Below are positions 6,979 through 16,319 of a stretch of 35,635 nt of DNA, one piece after another (the stretch's first letter is position 1; each line of letters opens with the position of its first letter). Origin of the DNA: a bacterium (GTDB lineage: Bacteria > Zhuqueibacterota > Zhuqueibacteria > Zhuqueibacterales > Geothermadaptataceae); the NCBI GenBank assembly GCA_024275575.1, contig JAJRYV010000067.1:1-35635 (forward strand), in the 5' to 3' direction. The position numbers and the translations under genes were made by a program. The notes under the pieces are model-generated. The model made no database searches. It was given only the letters and a program-made list of their open reading frames with translations, and was not told the DNA's origin.

Positions 6979-9006
6979 ATGCAACATTCAAAATATCCCC
7001 ATCTTTTTACTGAATTGGACCTCGGTTTTATAAAACTTAAAAACCGTGTGATCATGGGATCGATGCATCTCGGTCTCGAAGAAGCCCGCAATGGTTTCCC
7101 CAAAATGGCTGTTTTTTATCGCGAACGGGCACGGGCAGGAGTTGCGCTGATCGTCACCGGTGGCATCGCACCGAATTTTGCCGGCACCGGGGGGCCTCTC
7201 TTTGCAAAACTGACGAACCGGCGTGCTGCCAAAAAACACCGGATAATCACCGATGCCGTGCATGATGAAGGCGGCAAAATTGCCATGCAGATTTTACATA
7301 CCGGACGCTATGCTTACCATCCTTTTGCCGTTGCCCCCTCGGCCATCAAAGCCCCCATTTCCCCTTTTAAGCCACGGCAGTTGAGCCCGAAAAGAATACA
7401 AAAAACCATTCGTGATTTTGCCGAATGCAGCGCACTCGCTCGCGAGGCCGGTTATGACGGCGTCGAAATTATGGGGTCTGAGGGTTACCTGATCAATGAA
7501 TTCATCGCACCGAAAACCAACCGGCGCAGTGATGATTGGGGCGGCAGTTTTATCAACCGCATCCGTTTTCCCCTCGAACTGCTGCGTGCCGCCCGTGCTA
7601 AAACCGGCGATGATTTCATCATCATTTTCAGGCTATCGATGCTTGATCTGGTGCAAAAAGGCAGTACTTGGGAGGAAGTGGTGCAACTGGCCAAAGCCCT
7701 GGAAGAAGCCGGAGTGACGATTATCAACACCGGCATCGGCTGGCATGAAGCGCGCATTCCGACGATTGCCACTTCCGTTCCGCGGGCGGCGTTTACCTGG
7801 GTTACGGCAAAAATGTGCAGTGAAGTCGGCGTGCCGCTGGTGGCGACCAATCGCATCAATTCACCGGAAATCGCCGAAATGGTTCTCGCTGCAGGAGATG
7901 CAGACCTCGTTTCAATGGCGCGGCCTTTTCTCGCCGATCCGGAGCTGGTGAAAAAAGCTGAAGAAAACCGCAGCGACGAAATCAATACCTGTATCGCCTG
8001 CAACCAGGCCTGTCTCGATCATGTTTTTGAGCGCAAACCTGTGAGTTGTCTCGTCAATCCGCGCACCTGCCACGAAACAGAGTTGAGTTATTTCCTCGTT
8101 GAAAAAAAGAAAAAGCTTGCGGTCGTTGGCGCCGGCCCAGCAGGTTTGTCCTGTGCCTGCATTGCCGCCCGGCGCGGCCATGCAGTGACCCTTTTCGAGA
8201 GCAGCGACAAAATCGGCGGCCAATTGAATATCGCGGTGCAAGTGCCGGGAAAAGAAGAATTCAACGAAACCCTGCGCTATTTCCACCGGCAAATTGAGTT
8301 GCATGGTATTGAGTTGAAATTGAAAACCTGCGCTACCGAAGCGACCCTCGTAAGTGGTGGTTTTGAGGGAATCATCATCGCGACCGGCGTGCGGCCGCGG
8401 ATCCCGGAAATCGAGGGCATCGACCACCCGTTGGTCCTTTCCTATATCGATGTTTTGCGCGAAAATAAACCGGTCGGTGAACGCGTGGCCATAATCGGCG
8501 GCGGCGGTATCGGTTTCGATGTCGCAACCAGCCTGTCGTACGATGGCCCTTCCCTGAGCCTTGACCGGGATGCCTGGTGTGCACACTGGGGCGTGGATAA
8601 AAATTATGAAAACCGGGGCGGGTTAACCTCCCCTTTGCCGGGAAAAAGCGGACGCACGATCACCATGCTGCAGCGCAAAAAACAGAAAATGGGCGCCAAC
8701 CTCGGCAAAACGACCGGTTGGATTCACCGGTTCGAGCTTAAAAACCGCAAGGTGCAGATGATCACCGGTGTGCAGTACTTGCGTATCGACGACTCCGGGC
8801 TGCATTTTATCGCCAAGGGCAAAACACAAGTTCTCGCAGTCGATAACATCATCAACTGCAGCGGGCAGATTTCTGAAAACGCACTTTTTCAGTCACTGGA
8901 AAAGACCGGATTGTCTGTGTATAAAATCGGTGGCGCCGATATCGCTGCTGAATTGGATGCCAAACGCGCTATCGATCAGGGTGCACGACTTGCAGCCAAG
9001 ATTTAA
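6979..9006 (+). CDS. fadH: 2,4-dienoyl-CoA reductase, FadH type (NADPH, FMN/FAD/4Fe-4S)
   Basis: A 675-residue cytoplasmic enzyme, the same length as E. coli FadH. It reduces 2,4-dienoyl-CoA during breakdown of unsaturated fatty acids. The order is: an FMN-binding old-yellow-enzyme TIM barrel with ILHTGRYAYHP and DGVEIMGSEGYLINEF; the 4Fe-4S ligands Cys338, Cys341, Cys345 and Cys357; the FAD-binding motif VVGAGPAGLSC (from about residue 382); and the NADPH-binding motif IIGGGGIGFDVATSL. Several paralogues (TMADH, enoate reductases) share this layout, but GRYAYHP, the cysteine spacing and the tail are closest to FadH. AGAAGGAAA precedes the ATG. It probably works with the acyl-CoA dehydrogenase at 2573. 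Confidence 0.9.
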   Translation: MQHSKYPHLFTELDLGFIKLKNRVIMGSMHLGLEEARNGFPKMAVFYRERARAGVALIVTGGIAPNFAGTGGPLFAKLTNRRAAKKHRIITDAVHDEGGKIAMQILHTGRYAYHPFAVAPSAIKAPISPFKPRQLSPKRIQKTIRDFAECSALAREAGYDGVEIMGSEGYLINEFIAPKTNRRSDDWGGSFINRIRFPLELLRAARAKTGDDFIIIFRLSMLDLVQKGSTWEEVVQLAKALEEAGVTIINTGIGWHEARIPTIATSVPRAAFTWVTAKMCSEVGVPLVATNRINSPEIAEMVLAAGDADLVSMARPFLADPELVKKAEENRSDEINTCIACNQACLDHVFERKPVSCLVNPRTCHETELSYFLVEKKKKLAVVGAGPAGLSCACIAARRGHAVTLFESSDKIGGQLNIAVQVPGKEEFNETLRYFHRQIELHGIELKLKTCATEATLVSGGFEGIIIATGVRPRIPEIEGIDHPLVLSYIDVLRENKPVGERVAIIGGGGIGFDVATSLSYDGPSLSLDRDAWCAHWGVDKNYENRGGLTSPLPGKSGRTITMLQRKKQKMGANLGKTTGWIHRFELKNRKVQMITGVQYLRIDDSGLHFIAKGKTQVLAVDNIINCSGQISENALFQSLEKTGLSVYKIGGADIAAELDAKRAIDQGARLAAKI

Positions 9007-9611
9007 AATCGAGGGATTCAGGTACTTTAGCATCCGTCTAACTACCCCTGTTTCAGCTTGATTTTTCACGAGATTGTTGTCGATTTCCACCTGGCCGTTT
9101 CAATATTTGACCCTGGCGATAGAGCTGTTAATGTGTGACGCACTTGCCGCAACAGCGAACGGTGCATTTTATGAGCACATCGTTCCAACAAGTAAAGTGC
9201 GTCGCATCTTGAATCAATCTATGAGATTATATGGCCTGATTGGAAGCACTATCTTCCCGGCTGAATGAGAGCTCAAACTATTCAGGTTGTCATCATTATC
9301 TCATGGTTTTGTCATGAAAATGTAAAAAATACCTAGCATAATAAAACACGCCTTGCATTCATTCAACTACTTATTATATTTACTGAAGCGATTGCGCAAT
9401 CGTGTTTTTTGAAAACCTGGTCAGTAGAACTATCCTTCCATGGGAGGTGATTCAATTCCTGCAAAATCCCGGCGCCTGTCGACCTGTTCTCCTTAAAAAA
9501 CCGTTTTTCGATGCAGGATGCATTTTCCCACAAACCGGTATTTTTTTTCATTATATTTAATACAACAAAGGGGGAAATGCATGGACCTTCTTTTTAAAAA
9601 AGGATTGACAC
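9007..9611. other. 600-base intergenic stretch without a supported gene
   Basis: Short open frames occur on both strands, but none has a clear ribosome-binding site or domain. One at 9074-9268 begins with MLSISTWPFQYLTLAIELLM and includes CDALAATA, faintly like part of an IS66 transposase; this is too weak to call. The stretch includes a 14-base palindrome followed by T's (9389-9410), an AT-rich region near 9370, and the promoter area of the peptidase pseudogene, which has TATATTTAATA at 9553-9563. Confidence 0.4.
9389..9410 (+). terminator. Possible intrinsic terminator: CGATTGCGCAATCG followed by T's
   Basis: A perfect 14-base palindrome (9389-9402) is followed by TGTTTTTT. With a 4-base GCGC loop the stem is only 5 pairs, so it would be a weak terminator. 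It lies about 380 bases after fadH, which is far for its own terminator. Confidence 0.3.
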
Positions 9612-11289
9612 ATGCAAAAGAAAAAGATAGTTTCCAACGTTCCAACGTTCCAACGTTCTTTTCGTTCTTCTGGTGTTTCTGATGGCCGTCTCTTCTCTTT
9701 CAGCAGGTAATATCGCAGAAATCCTCAAAACAAGAACTACCCAGACGCAGAAATGGGCGGATATTCATTGGGGCGAAGGCCATTCGGTTGACGCCGGTCA
9801 GGTTTATTACGGCCTCGACGGCTACCCTGCCGCACTCGTTTATACCGTTTTTCGCCAACCTGGCCTGGCAAAAGATGGCGCTGCCATTCTTGCCCGTGTC
9901 GAGCAGATGCGAGCTTTGCGCGACGCTGCGGAACAACGCTATATTGACAGCGAAGAAAGCGCTAAACAAGCTGCTTTTGCCGAGATAGACGCCGCATTCG
10001 CTGCCATGCGCTATGATGATGATTACGGCACTATCGTCATGAACATCGATCCGAACGATCCGGTACCGATGAAATTTTACAACGGCCTGCCGCCGCATTA
10101 TGTGGCGCTGGAAGATATGAAAGATTTTGCCCGGGACTATCTCGGTGAAGGCAAAGTGAAAGTCAAGCGCCTGCTCTTTGTCAGCTTTCTCGATATGTAC
10201 GCTGAAGTGTCGATAAACGGCCAGACTCGTATCGAAAACCTTTTGCGACCGGGTGAGCACATGCAAGATGAATCCCTGCAAAACCGCTTTGCAGCAACCC
10301 GGAGCGAAGAAGCCATCGAAGCCTGGCTGGAGAAATTCGGCGATGCTGCTGAAGCCTTGCCTCCGGATGACGAATGGTACGAGCGCTATATCTCCAGCGT
10401 GCCGGATTATAACAGCGTCGAACAACCTAAGTATTCATCGCACAGAAATGGTTGCGGACCAGCAGCGGCTGGCAATGTGTTGGGATATTGGGATGACCAC
10501 GGTTACTCCAAGTTAGTTGATGGTGGAGGCAGTTCGTACAGAGGACAACGTGGAGTTGATGGTTATTTAAATCTCGTCTGGGATGAAATAGCTGATGCAA
10601 TGGGATATAATCCAAATTATGGTACCTATATTTCAATGCTTGACAACGGTATCCGGGATGTTGCGAATGACACAAGTTACCACAATAATTATAATTTCTA
10701 TGTCAGTAACGGAATCAGGTATTCGTCAGCAGGCAATGACCGTTCAACCTACCATGGCCAGGTAAATTCAGGCAAACCCTTGGTCTATACCAGCAGCCAT
10801 CCGGATTGGAACTATGGCTAGCACAGCATGACTGGAACTGGCTATAAGGAAAATATGTATTGGCATTATCGCATTGCCCATGACAACAACTACTATACCT
10901 CGAAAAAAGTCTATTTCAATGAGATCAATTTCTCCGGCAGCACACATATCGTTAAAATCAGTCCAGGTTATGCTAAACAACAATCATCTCAGACATCCAC
11001 AGCGTTGCCTGCACACTATGCGATGAGCGCTCATCCGAATCCTTTTAATCCGGCCACTACGATTATCTATTCCATTGGCAGTTATGAAAATGTAGCGCTG
11101 AAAATATTCAACACTGGAGGCGCTCTGGTTTTCAGTAAAGACATTGGTCGACGGGAAGCAGGGCAACGGCACAGCTTCACTTGGGACGCTATAGATAACC
11201 TTGGCACCAAAGTCAGTAGTGGTGTCTATATCGTGCAAATTCGCAGTGGCCTGAAAACGATGACGCAACGGGTGACTTTACTCAAATAA
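9612..11289 (+). pseudogene. Broken secreted C39-like cysteine peptidase with T9SS sorting domain
   Basis: Starting at the ATG at 9612 (AAAAAAGGA lies just upstream) the gene reads MQKKKIVSN, then meets three tandem copies of CCAACGTT (9634-9657) that throw it out of frame. With a single copy the product would be a textbook signal peptide, MQKKKIVSNVLFVLLVFLMA, continuing into SSLSAGN and the long reading frame. That frame carries a propeptide-like region, the catalytic-Cys motif HRNGCGPAAAGN (Cys codon at 10453), then TAG at 10819-10821 just before HSMTGTGY, which holds the catalytic His. The same frame continues to a Por/T9SS C-terminal domain (HPNPFNPATTIIY ... VSSGVYIVQI). Two independent lesions make this a pseudogene unless recoding or repeat slippage restores it. 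Confidence 0.8.
9634..9657 (+). repeat. Three tandem CCAACGTT octamers inside the signal-peptide coding region
   Basis: The sequence GTTT is followed by CCAACGTT three times and then CTTTTCG. The unit is 8 bases, so each gain or loss shifts the reading frame. One or four copies keep the ATG at 9612 in frame with the peptidase; two or three do not. This is the architecture of a slippage-prone contingency repeat, although only three copies are present. Confidence 0.8.
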
Positions 11290-11314
11290 ACTTTTCATCT
11301 CACAATGGTAAACC

Positions 11315-11338
11315 CCCTATGCAAAATTTATCATAGGG
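11315..11338 (+). terminator. Hairpin after the peptidase pseudogene
   Basis: CCCTATG (11315-11321) pairs with CATAGGG (11332-11338) around a 10-base AT-rich loop, about 25 bases after the stop codon. There is no T-run, so it may be a processing or partial termination hairpin. Confidence 0.35.
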
Positions 11339-11370
11339 TTAAGAACAGGATATCAATGCGATAATACGAT

Positions 11371-11403
11371 AAACCTTCCAGGTTTTGGAAACCTGGAAGG
11401 TTT
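11371..11403. repeat. Perfect 15-base inverted repeat AAACCTTCCAGGTTT (copy 1)
   Basis: AAACCTTCCAGGTTT (11371-11385) and its exact reverse complement (11389-11403) are separated by TGG. It ends 17 bases before the ATG of the YCF48-repeat protein and 7 bases before that gene's AGGAG, so in mRNA it would form a very stable hairpin just upstream of the ribosome-binding site. A related copy lies downstream of the same gene at 13663. Confidence 0.9.
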
Positions 11404-11420
11404 TCATAACAGGAGACCTC

Positions 11421-13586
11421 ATGCCTTATTTAAATATTCTCAGACTAATCCTTATCTTCCTGACCTTTTTTTTCACTATCAGTCCTGCTCATGCGCAGTG
11501 GAAACCACTAAAGAGGGCAAAGTGGTATTCCTCCATGCAACACATTGTTTTCTCAGATAAAAACAATGGGGTCATGACGAGTTATTTCGATGTGTACCAA
11601 ACATGGGATGGAGGCCAAAACTGGACACAGCCTTTCGTACAAGATACTCTTTGGCATTTTCTATCAGGATCTTTTAGAAATACACCTGTAATTATGGATG
11701 ATCAGATTTGGTTATTGGATGATGAAGGTGTTTTTGTTCAACTTTATCAAGATGGAACCTACAAATTTTTAAATTGCAAATTCCTTTTGACGGACGAATA
11801 TGATGGTCTCACTACTTTCGATTTCGTTGGGGACAGCCTTATCTGGGTTGGAGCGCGCTCTGGCAAACTTCATCTTAGCCGTAATCTTGGTAGTAATTGG
11901 GATGAAATATTCCAATTCGATAAACGCATCAACGACTTTACGTTTTTAAACGAAAACACGGGAATTGCATTGGTTGGCGGTGGTCGCAATGCAGGAAATG
12001 TACTTGTCCCAACAACTGTTTACTCTACGCATAATGGCGGGGATTCCTGGCAGGAAAGTACGAGCCTGAACCCTGCTGGTGTAAAAATAAAAATCGTTTC
12101 TTACGGCGAACAGCATGCCTGGGTGCTCGGCACCTGGTATACGCATGATGGCGGACGTACCTGGCACAAGGCTGCCGGCATACCTGATTCGGTAGCACAA
12201 TTATCCTTGTTTTTCCTTGATGAAAACAACGGCTGGTCTTGCGGGCGTGACGGCGCCGTCATGCGTTCCCGCGACGGCGGCGCAACCTGGCGGGAAGTCA
12301 CCCGGCCAACAGCAAATGATCTCAACGAAATTTATTTTATCGACGAAAACCACGGCTGGGTTGTGGGCAAATGGGGTTTTGTTGCGGAAACCAAAGACGG
12401 CGGCGACAGTTGGCAATGGCTCATGGAGATGCCGGGTAATACTCTCTCCCAAATCCATTTTACGGATGAAAATAATGGCTATGCTATCGGTACGGATATT
12501 TTTATTCAAACAAAGGACGGTGGTGAAAACTGGGAGTTCATCCCGGATATTTCCGGGTCTGATGTGGAATTTGCAGATAAAAACAATGGTTGGCTCATCA
12601 CTTACGATGAAATCTTGGGTACGCAGAATGCCGGGAATACCTGGCAAAAGCAGGCCGAATATAAAAGCAAAAACATTGTCGATCTCAAGGTTCTGGATAA
12701 AAATACCGCCTGGTTTATGGCGCATATAGCCGATTCCGCCACGGTTTTTCGTACGACCAACGCCGGCACGGACTGGGTTAAAATGGCAGACATCCCCTGG
12801 AATCTCAACGCTGTCGAGTTCGTTTCGCCAAACATCGGCTGGGGCGTCGGCGACAAGGGTATCATTCTCAAAACCGAAGACGGCGGCCAAAGCTGGAGCA
12901 AGCAATACCAGGGCCGGCAGGATATTTTCGGCGCTTTCAACAGCGTCGATTTTGTCGATGAATCTTACGGTTGGGCTGTAAACTGGAGCGCCGAAGTCTT
13001 CTTGACCACGAATGGTGGTGCTCAATGGCAGCAGATATTTCCTAACCACCGCTTTTACACCGAACTCATGAGCGTACAGTTTTTCAATCGTAAGGAAGGC
13101 TGGGCTGCCGGTACCTACGGCGTCATTCTGCACACTATCGATGGCGGCTTAACATGGGATGATTCCCACTCTCAGGAGCAGGGCAATTGGTGGGCAGACA
13201 TTTTCTTTCTCAATGAAAACCTCGGCTGGACCTGCGGTTTGTACGGCGCGATCGATAAATATGAAAGAACTCCTGACGGGGTTTTGATGGGAGCATCCAA
13301 CGAGTTCCTTCAGCCAAAGCTATTTCCAGCACAGCCCAATCCTGTTCGCAACCAAACGCGCATCGTTTATTCTCTGCCGGCGGAAATGACTGTAACGCTA
13401 AATATCGTTGATCTGCGCGGTAGGCGGATCAGGCAGCTTTTTCAGGGTCGCCAGTTTGCCGGTGAACACCAAATAAACTGGAATGGTTGCAATCAGCACG
13501 GTAAAAAAGTGAGCAGCGGTGTTTATCTGCTTCACCTGATGACGAAAAATAATGTATTGGTGCAGAAGATGACGGTGCTGCATTGA
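11421..13586 (+). CDS. Secreted YCF48/BNR-repeat beta-propeller protein with T9SS sorting domain
   Basis: A 721-residue exported protein. The ATG at 11421 follows AGGAGACC; the longer frame starting inside the hairpin is rejected. The signal peptide is MPYLNILRLILIFLTFFFTI, with cleavage likely after AHA. The bulk is a series of roughly 40-residue repeats, each with a motif such as DGGRTWHKA, DGGATWRE, DGGDSWQW or DGGQSWSK preceded by FxDxNxGW(A/V)xG; this is the YCF48/photosystem-stability-factor-like propeller. The C-terminus (PAQPNPVRNQTRIVYSLPAE to KKVSSGVYLLHLM) is a Por/T9SS type A sorting domain, so it is probably exported through the outer membrane. Ligand or enzymatic role is unknown. 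The sorting domain resembles that of the preceding broken peptidase. Confidence 0.88.
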   Translation: MPYLNILRLILIFLTFFFTISPAHAQWKPLKRAKWYSSMQHIVFSDKNNGVMTSYFDVYQTWDGGQNWTQPFVQDTLWHFLSGSFRNTPVIMDDQIWLLDDEGVFVQLYQDGTYKFLNCKFLLTDEYDGLTTFDFVGDSLIWVGARSGKLHLSRNLGSNWDEIFQFDKRINDFTFLNENTGIALVGGGRNAGNVLVPTTVYSTHNGGDSWQESTSLNPAGVKIKIVSYGEQHAWVLGTWYTHDGGRTWHKAAGIPDSVAQLSLFFLDENNGWSCGRDGAVMRSRDGGATWREVTRPTANDLNEIYFIDENHGWVVGKWGFVAETKDGGDSWQWLMEMPGNTLSQIHFTDENNGYAIGTDIFIQTKDGGENWEFIPDISGSDVEFADKNNGWLITYDEILGTQNAGNTWQKQAEYKSKNIVDLKVLDKNTAWFMAHIADSATVFRTTNAGTDWVKMADIPWNLNAVEFVSPNIGWGVGDKGIILKTEDGGQSWSKQYQGRQDIFGAFNSVDFVDESYGWAVNWSAEVFLTTNGGAQWQQIFPNHRFYTELMSVQFFNRKEGWAAGTYGVILHTIDGGLTWDDSHSQEQGNWWADIFFLNENLGWTCGLYGAIDKYERTPDGVLMGASNEFLQPKLFPAQPNPVRNQTRIVYSLPAEMTVTLNIVDLRGRRIRQLFQGRQFAGEHQINWNGCNQHGKKVSSGVYLLHLMTKNNVLVQKMTVLH

Positions 13587-13662
13587 AAACTGTAGCACCG
13601 CATTAAAAAATGGGGGCGCGTACCGATGGTAACAGAAACATTCTCTAAAAAGCGGTAAAGAA

Positions 13663-13699
13663 CCAAACCTTCCAGCCTTCCAAAACCTGGAAGGTTTGG
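13663..13699. repeat. Perfect 13-base inverted repeat CCAAACCTTCCAG (copy 2)
   Basis: CCAAACCTTCCAG (13663-13675) and CTGGAAGGTTTGG (13687-13699) are exact reverse complements around an 11-base loop containing CCTTCCAAAAC. It shares the AAACCTTCCAG core with the hairpin at 11371, so the two copies bracket the YCF48-repeat gene. It lies about 75 bases after that gene and lacks a T-run. Confidence 0.85.
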
Positions 13700-13830
13700 A
13701 TAAAACCCGCATCCAGCCTGTATTTGTCATTTATTGCCTGCCGGACATTCAATTCTTACACATTGTTAACCGATACTAATCAAAACTAAATGAATACGAC
13801 GACCGGGTTACATCGATCACGAGTCTGGGA

Positions 13831-16137
13831 ATGGAAAAACATCCGTTTTATCAATTTGAAAAATATTCTGACAAAGCCTGCCGGGCCATCATGGAAGCCC
13901 GCCGCTGGGCCGGCAAACAAAAGACAAATTTATTAAGCTCACATTATATTCTCGCCGGCCTGATGGAGGCCGAGCCGGAACTGCTGCAGAATTTTTTTAA
14001 AAGCACGCAGTTATCGCTCGATGAGGTCTTCGAGCACATTCAATTTCGCAAACACGAGCAGGAACCGCGCAGCAGCAACCTGGCAAACGTCAGCCATATT
14101 TCACTGAAAATTTTATCCCGCGCCGCTGCAGAGGCCACGTATGCACACGCCCCGTATATTGAGACCAGCCACATTTTGAACTCATTGATTAAAGAGCCCA
14201 AATCCATCGGCTCGGAAATTCTCGAAGTGGTAGCGCGGCGGGCGACGGCAAAGCAGGAAAAAATAAAAAAGTACAGCCCCCGGAAAATATATTCTTCCAA
14301 AACAAAACATGCAGCCTCGGCGAAAAAAAAGGAAAAGAACCTGTTTGCGCGCTTTTGTTTTGATCTTACACAGGCGGCGCGGGCCGGCAAATTGCCGCCG
14401 ATGATCGGGCGCGAGAAAGAATTACAGCAGCTCTTGCACACCCTCGGGCGAAAAAGTAAAAACAATCCTGTGCTCGTCGGTGAAGCCGGTGTCGGCAAAA
14501 CGGCGATTATCGAAGGGTTGGCGCAAAAAATCGCCGCGCAGGAGGTTCATTCGGCATTTGCCCACAAAACCATTCTGCGTCTCGATTTGACCAGCGTTAT
14601 CGCCGGAACAAAATATCGCGGAGAATTTGAGGAGCGTCTGCGTGATATCGTCGAAGCGGTGAAACTGCGCGACGATATCCTGCTGTTCATTGACGAGGTG
14701 CACAGCATCGTCGGCGTTGGCGCCTCCGAAGGGGCGCTGGATGCGGCCAATATCATGAAACCGGCATTGGCCCGCGGTGAATTACATTGCATCGGCGCAA
14801 CGACGCCGCAGGAATTTCAACGCCATTTCAAGCAGGATAAAGCCCTTGCACGACGGTTCCAGGCGATCACGGTTGATGAACCTTGCACGGCCGAGGTGCG
14901 CGATATTGCCTTCGGCATCCGCACGCATTACGAAGTTTTTCATCAGGTACATCTGCACGATCGTATCATCGACCAGGCTATTTATCTTGCCGAACATTTT
15001 CTTCCCGAACGAGCCATGCCGGATAAAGTCATCGATTTGCTCGATGAGGCATGCTCGCGCACAAAACTGGAAAATGGCCAAAAGACGGGCAAAATGCCGG
15101 CGGTGAAAAGCCGGACATTACAGAAAATCGTCAGCAACTGGGCGGGTGTGCCGGTGCAGGATATTAATTTTAACGAAAAACAGGCATTGCTGAATATCGA
15201 AAATCGTCTGCAACGGGAGATTTTTGGGCAGGATCATGCGATCGCCAAAATTGCCCGGGCAGTACGGCGTCGGCGTACGGGCATCCATTTGCCGCAAAAA
15301 CCGGTGGGTATTTTTCTCTTTACCGGTCCCACCGGCGTCGGCAAAACCGCCATGGCGCAGGCGCTGGCCCGCCATCTTATGGGATCGACTTCGGCACTAA
15401 TTCGCCTCGATATGAGCGAATTTAAAGAAGCGCACAGTATTTCAAAAATCATCGGCGCACCGCCCGGTTATGTGGGTTTTCAGCAGAGTTCATATCTCAC
15501 AGAAAGAATTCGCAAACATCCCTACTCGGTCGTGCTGTTCGATGAAATCGAAAAAGCACACAGCGACGTTTACAATTTATTGCTGCAAATCTTCGATGAG
15601 GGGCGGTTGCACGATGCAGCCGGTTGTGAAATCGATTTCCGGCACACGGTAATTATCATGACTTCCAACCTGAAAACAGAAAATGCAACCGATGGCGGCG
15701 ATTTCGGTTTTAGCCGCAAAACCGTAGCGCAGGCAGGCTCACAGCGTATTCCACGTCCGGTGAGACAATATTTTTCGCCGGAGTTCATCAATCGCCTCGA
15801 TGGCGTCATTCAGTTCCATCATCTCGATAAGAAAGTGCTCGGTAAAATCCTGCGCAAACTCATCCGCCAACTGAACAGGGAAATGCCGCAAAAAAATCTC
15901 TCCGTCGAACTGTCGCGGGGGGTGCAGAAAAAACTCATCGGCTATGCGTTGCAGGAAAAACAATACGGCGCCCGACCGCTCAAGCGGTTGCTCGCTGAAT
16001 ACATCGAAGATGAATTGTCATTACATTTGTTGTCAGATAATTTTACCGATGGAAAAGTGGTCCGCTTTTTTATTGGTCAGCATGGTGAGATTGCCAATAA
16101 AATTGGTGCTGCTGCTTCGGCCGGATGTTCGGGATAA
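13831..16137 (+). CDS. ClpA/ClpC-type AAA+ unfoldase
   Basis: A 768-residue two-ring ATPase that unfolds proteins, normally feeding them to ClpP. An N-terminal Clp-N repeat pair (residues about 1-150) is followed by a basic linker; AAA1 with Walker A GEAGVGKT (217-224) and Walker B LLFIDEVH (about 284-291); and AAA2 with Walker A GPTGVGKT (499-506). There is no long ClpB-type coiled-coil middle domain and no UvrB-like insertion, so the size and layout are closest to ClpA. In AAA2, DFGFSRKT (residues 624-631) sits where the ClpP-docking IG(F/L) loop occurs, so ClpP partnership is plausible. Neither clpP nor clpS is in the window. It is co-directional with the signalling block but 182 bases from the next gene. 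Confidence 0.88.
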   Translation: MEKHPFYQFEKYSDKACRAIMEARRWAGKQKTNLLSSHYILAGLMEAEPELLQNFFKSTQLSLDEVFEHIQFRKHEQEPRSSNLANVSHISLKILSRAAAEATYAHAPYIETSHILNSLIKEPKSIGSEILEVVARRATAKQEKIKKYSPRKIYSSKTKHAASAKKKEKNLFARFCFDLTQAARAGKLPPMIGREKELQQLLHTLGRKSKNNPVLVGEAGVGKTAIIEGLAQKIAAQEVHSAFAHKTILRLDLTSVIAGTKYRGEFEERLRDIVEAVKLRDDILLFIDEVHSIVGVGASEGALDAANIMKPALARGELHCIGATTPQEFQRHFKQDKALARRFQAITVDEPCTAEVRDIAFGIRTHYEVFHQVHLHDRIIDQAIYLAEHFLPERAMPDKVIDLLDEACSRTKLENGQKTGKMPAVKSRTLQKIVSNWAGVPVQDINFNEKQALLNIENRLQREIFGQDHAIAKIARAVRRRRTGIHLPQKPVGIFLFTGPTGVGKTAMAQALARHLMGSTSALIRLDMSEFKEAHSISKIIGAPPGYVGFQQSSYLTERIRKHPYSVVLFDEIEKAHSDVYNLLLQIFDEGRLHDAAGCEIDFRHTVIIMTSNLKTENATDGGDFGFSRKTVAQAGSQRIPRPVRQYFSPEFINRLDGVIQFHHLDKKVLGKILRKLIRQLNREMPQKNLSVELSRGVQKKLIGYALQEKQYGARPLKRLLAEYIEDELSLHLLSDNFTDGKVVRFFIGQHGEIANKIGAAASAGCSG

Positions 16138-16319
16138 TGATGAATAAAGATCGGTGATGCGGTGATATTAATCTATTTAAAAATCTTAAATTAATTTGAA
16201 AACTGAAGTCTTGATACCGATCGCTTTAGAGAATAGAAATATCCCGTTTGGTCTGCTGTAAAGGGATTTTGAGACAAAACAATCACTGCAATGTGTTTAA
16301 TTCATCAAGGAAATTGCCT

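Noticed and set aside
9074-9268. ORF with a CDALAATA stretch faintly like IS66 transposase
   Set aside because: The match is a few residues only, the rest does not fit, and there is no ribosome-binding site.
10828-11289. ORF after the amber codon as an independent gene
   Set aside because: It is in the same frame as the peptidase and has no ribosome-binding site; it is the peptidase C-terminal part.
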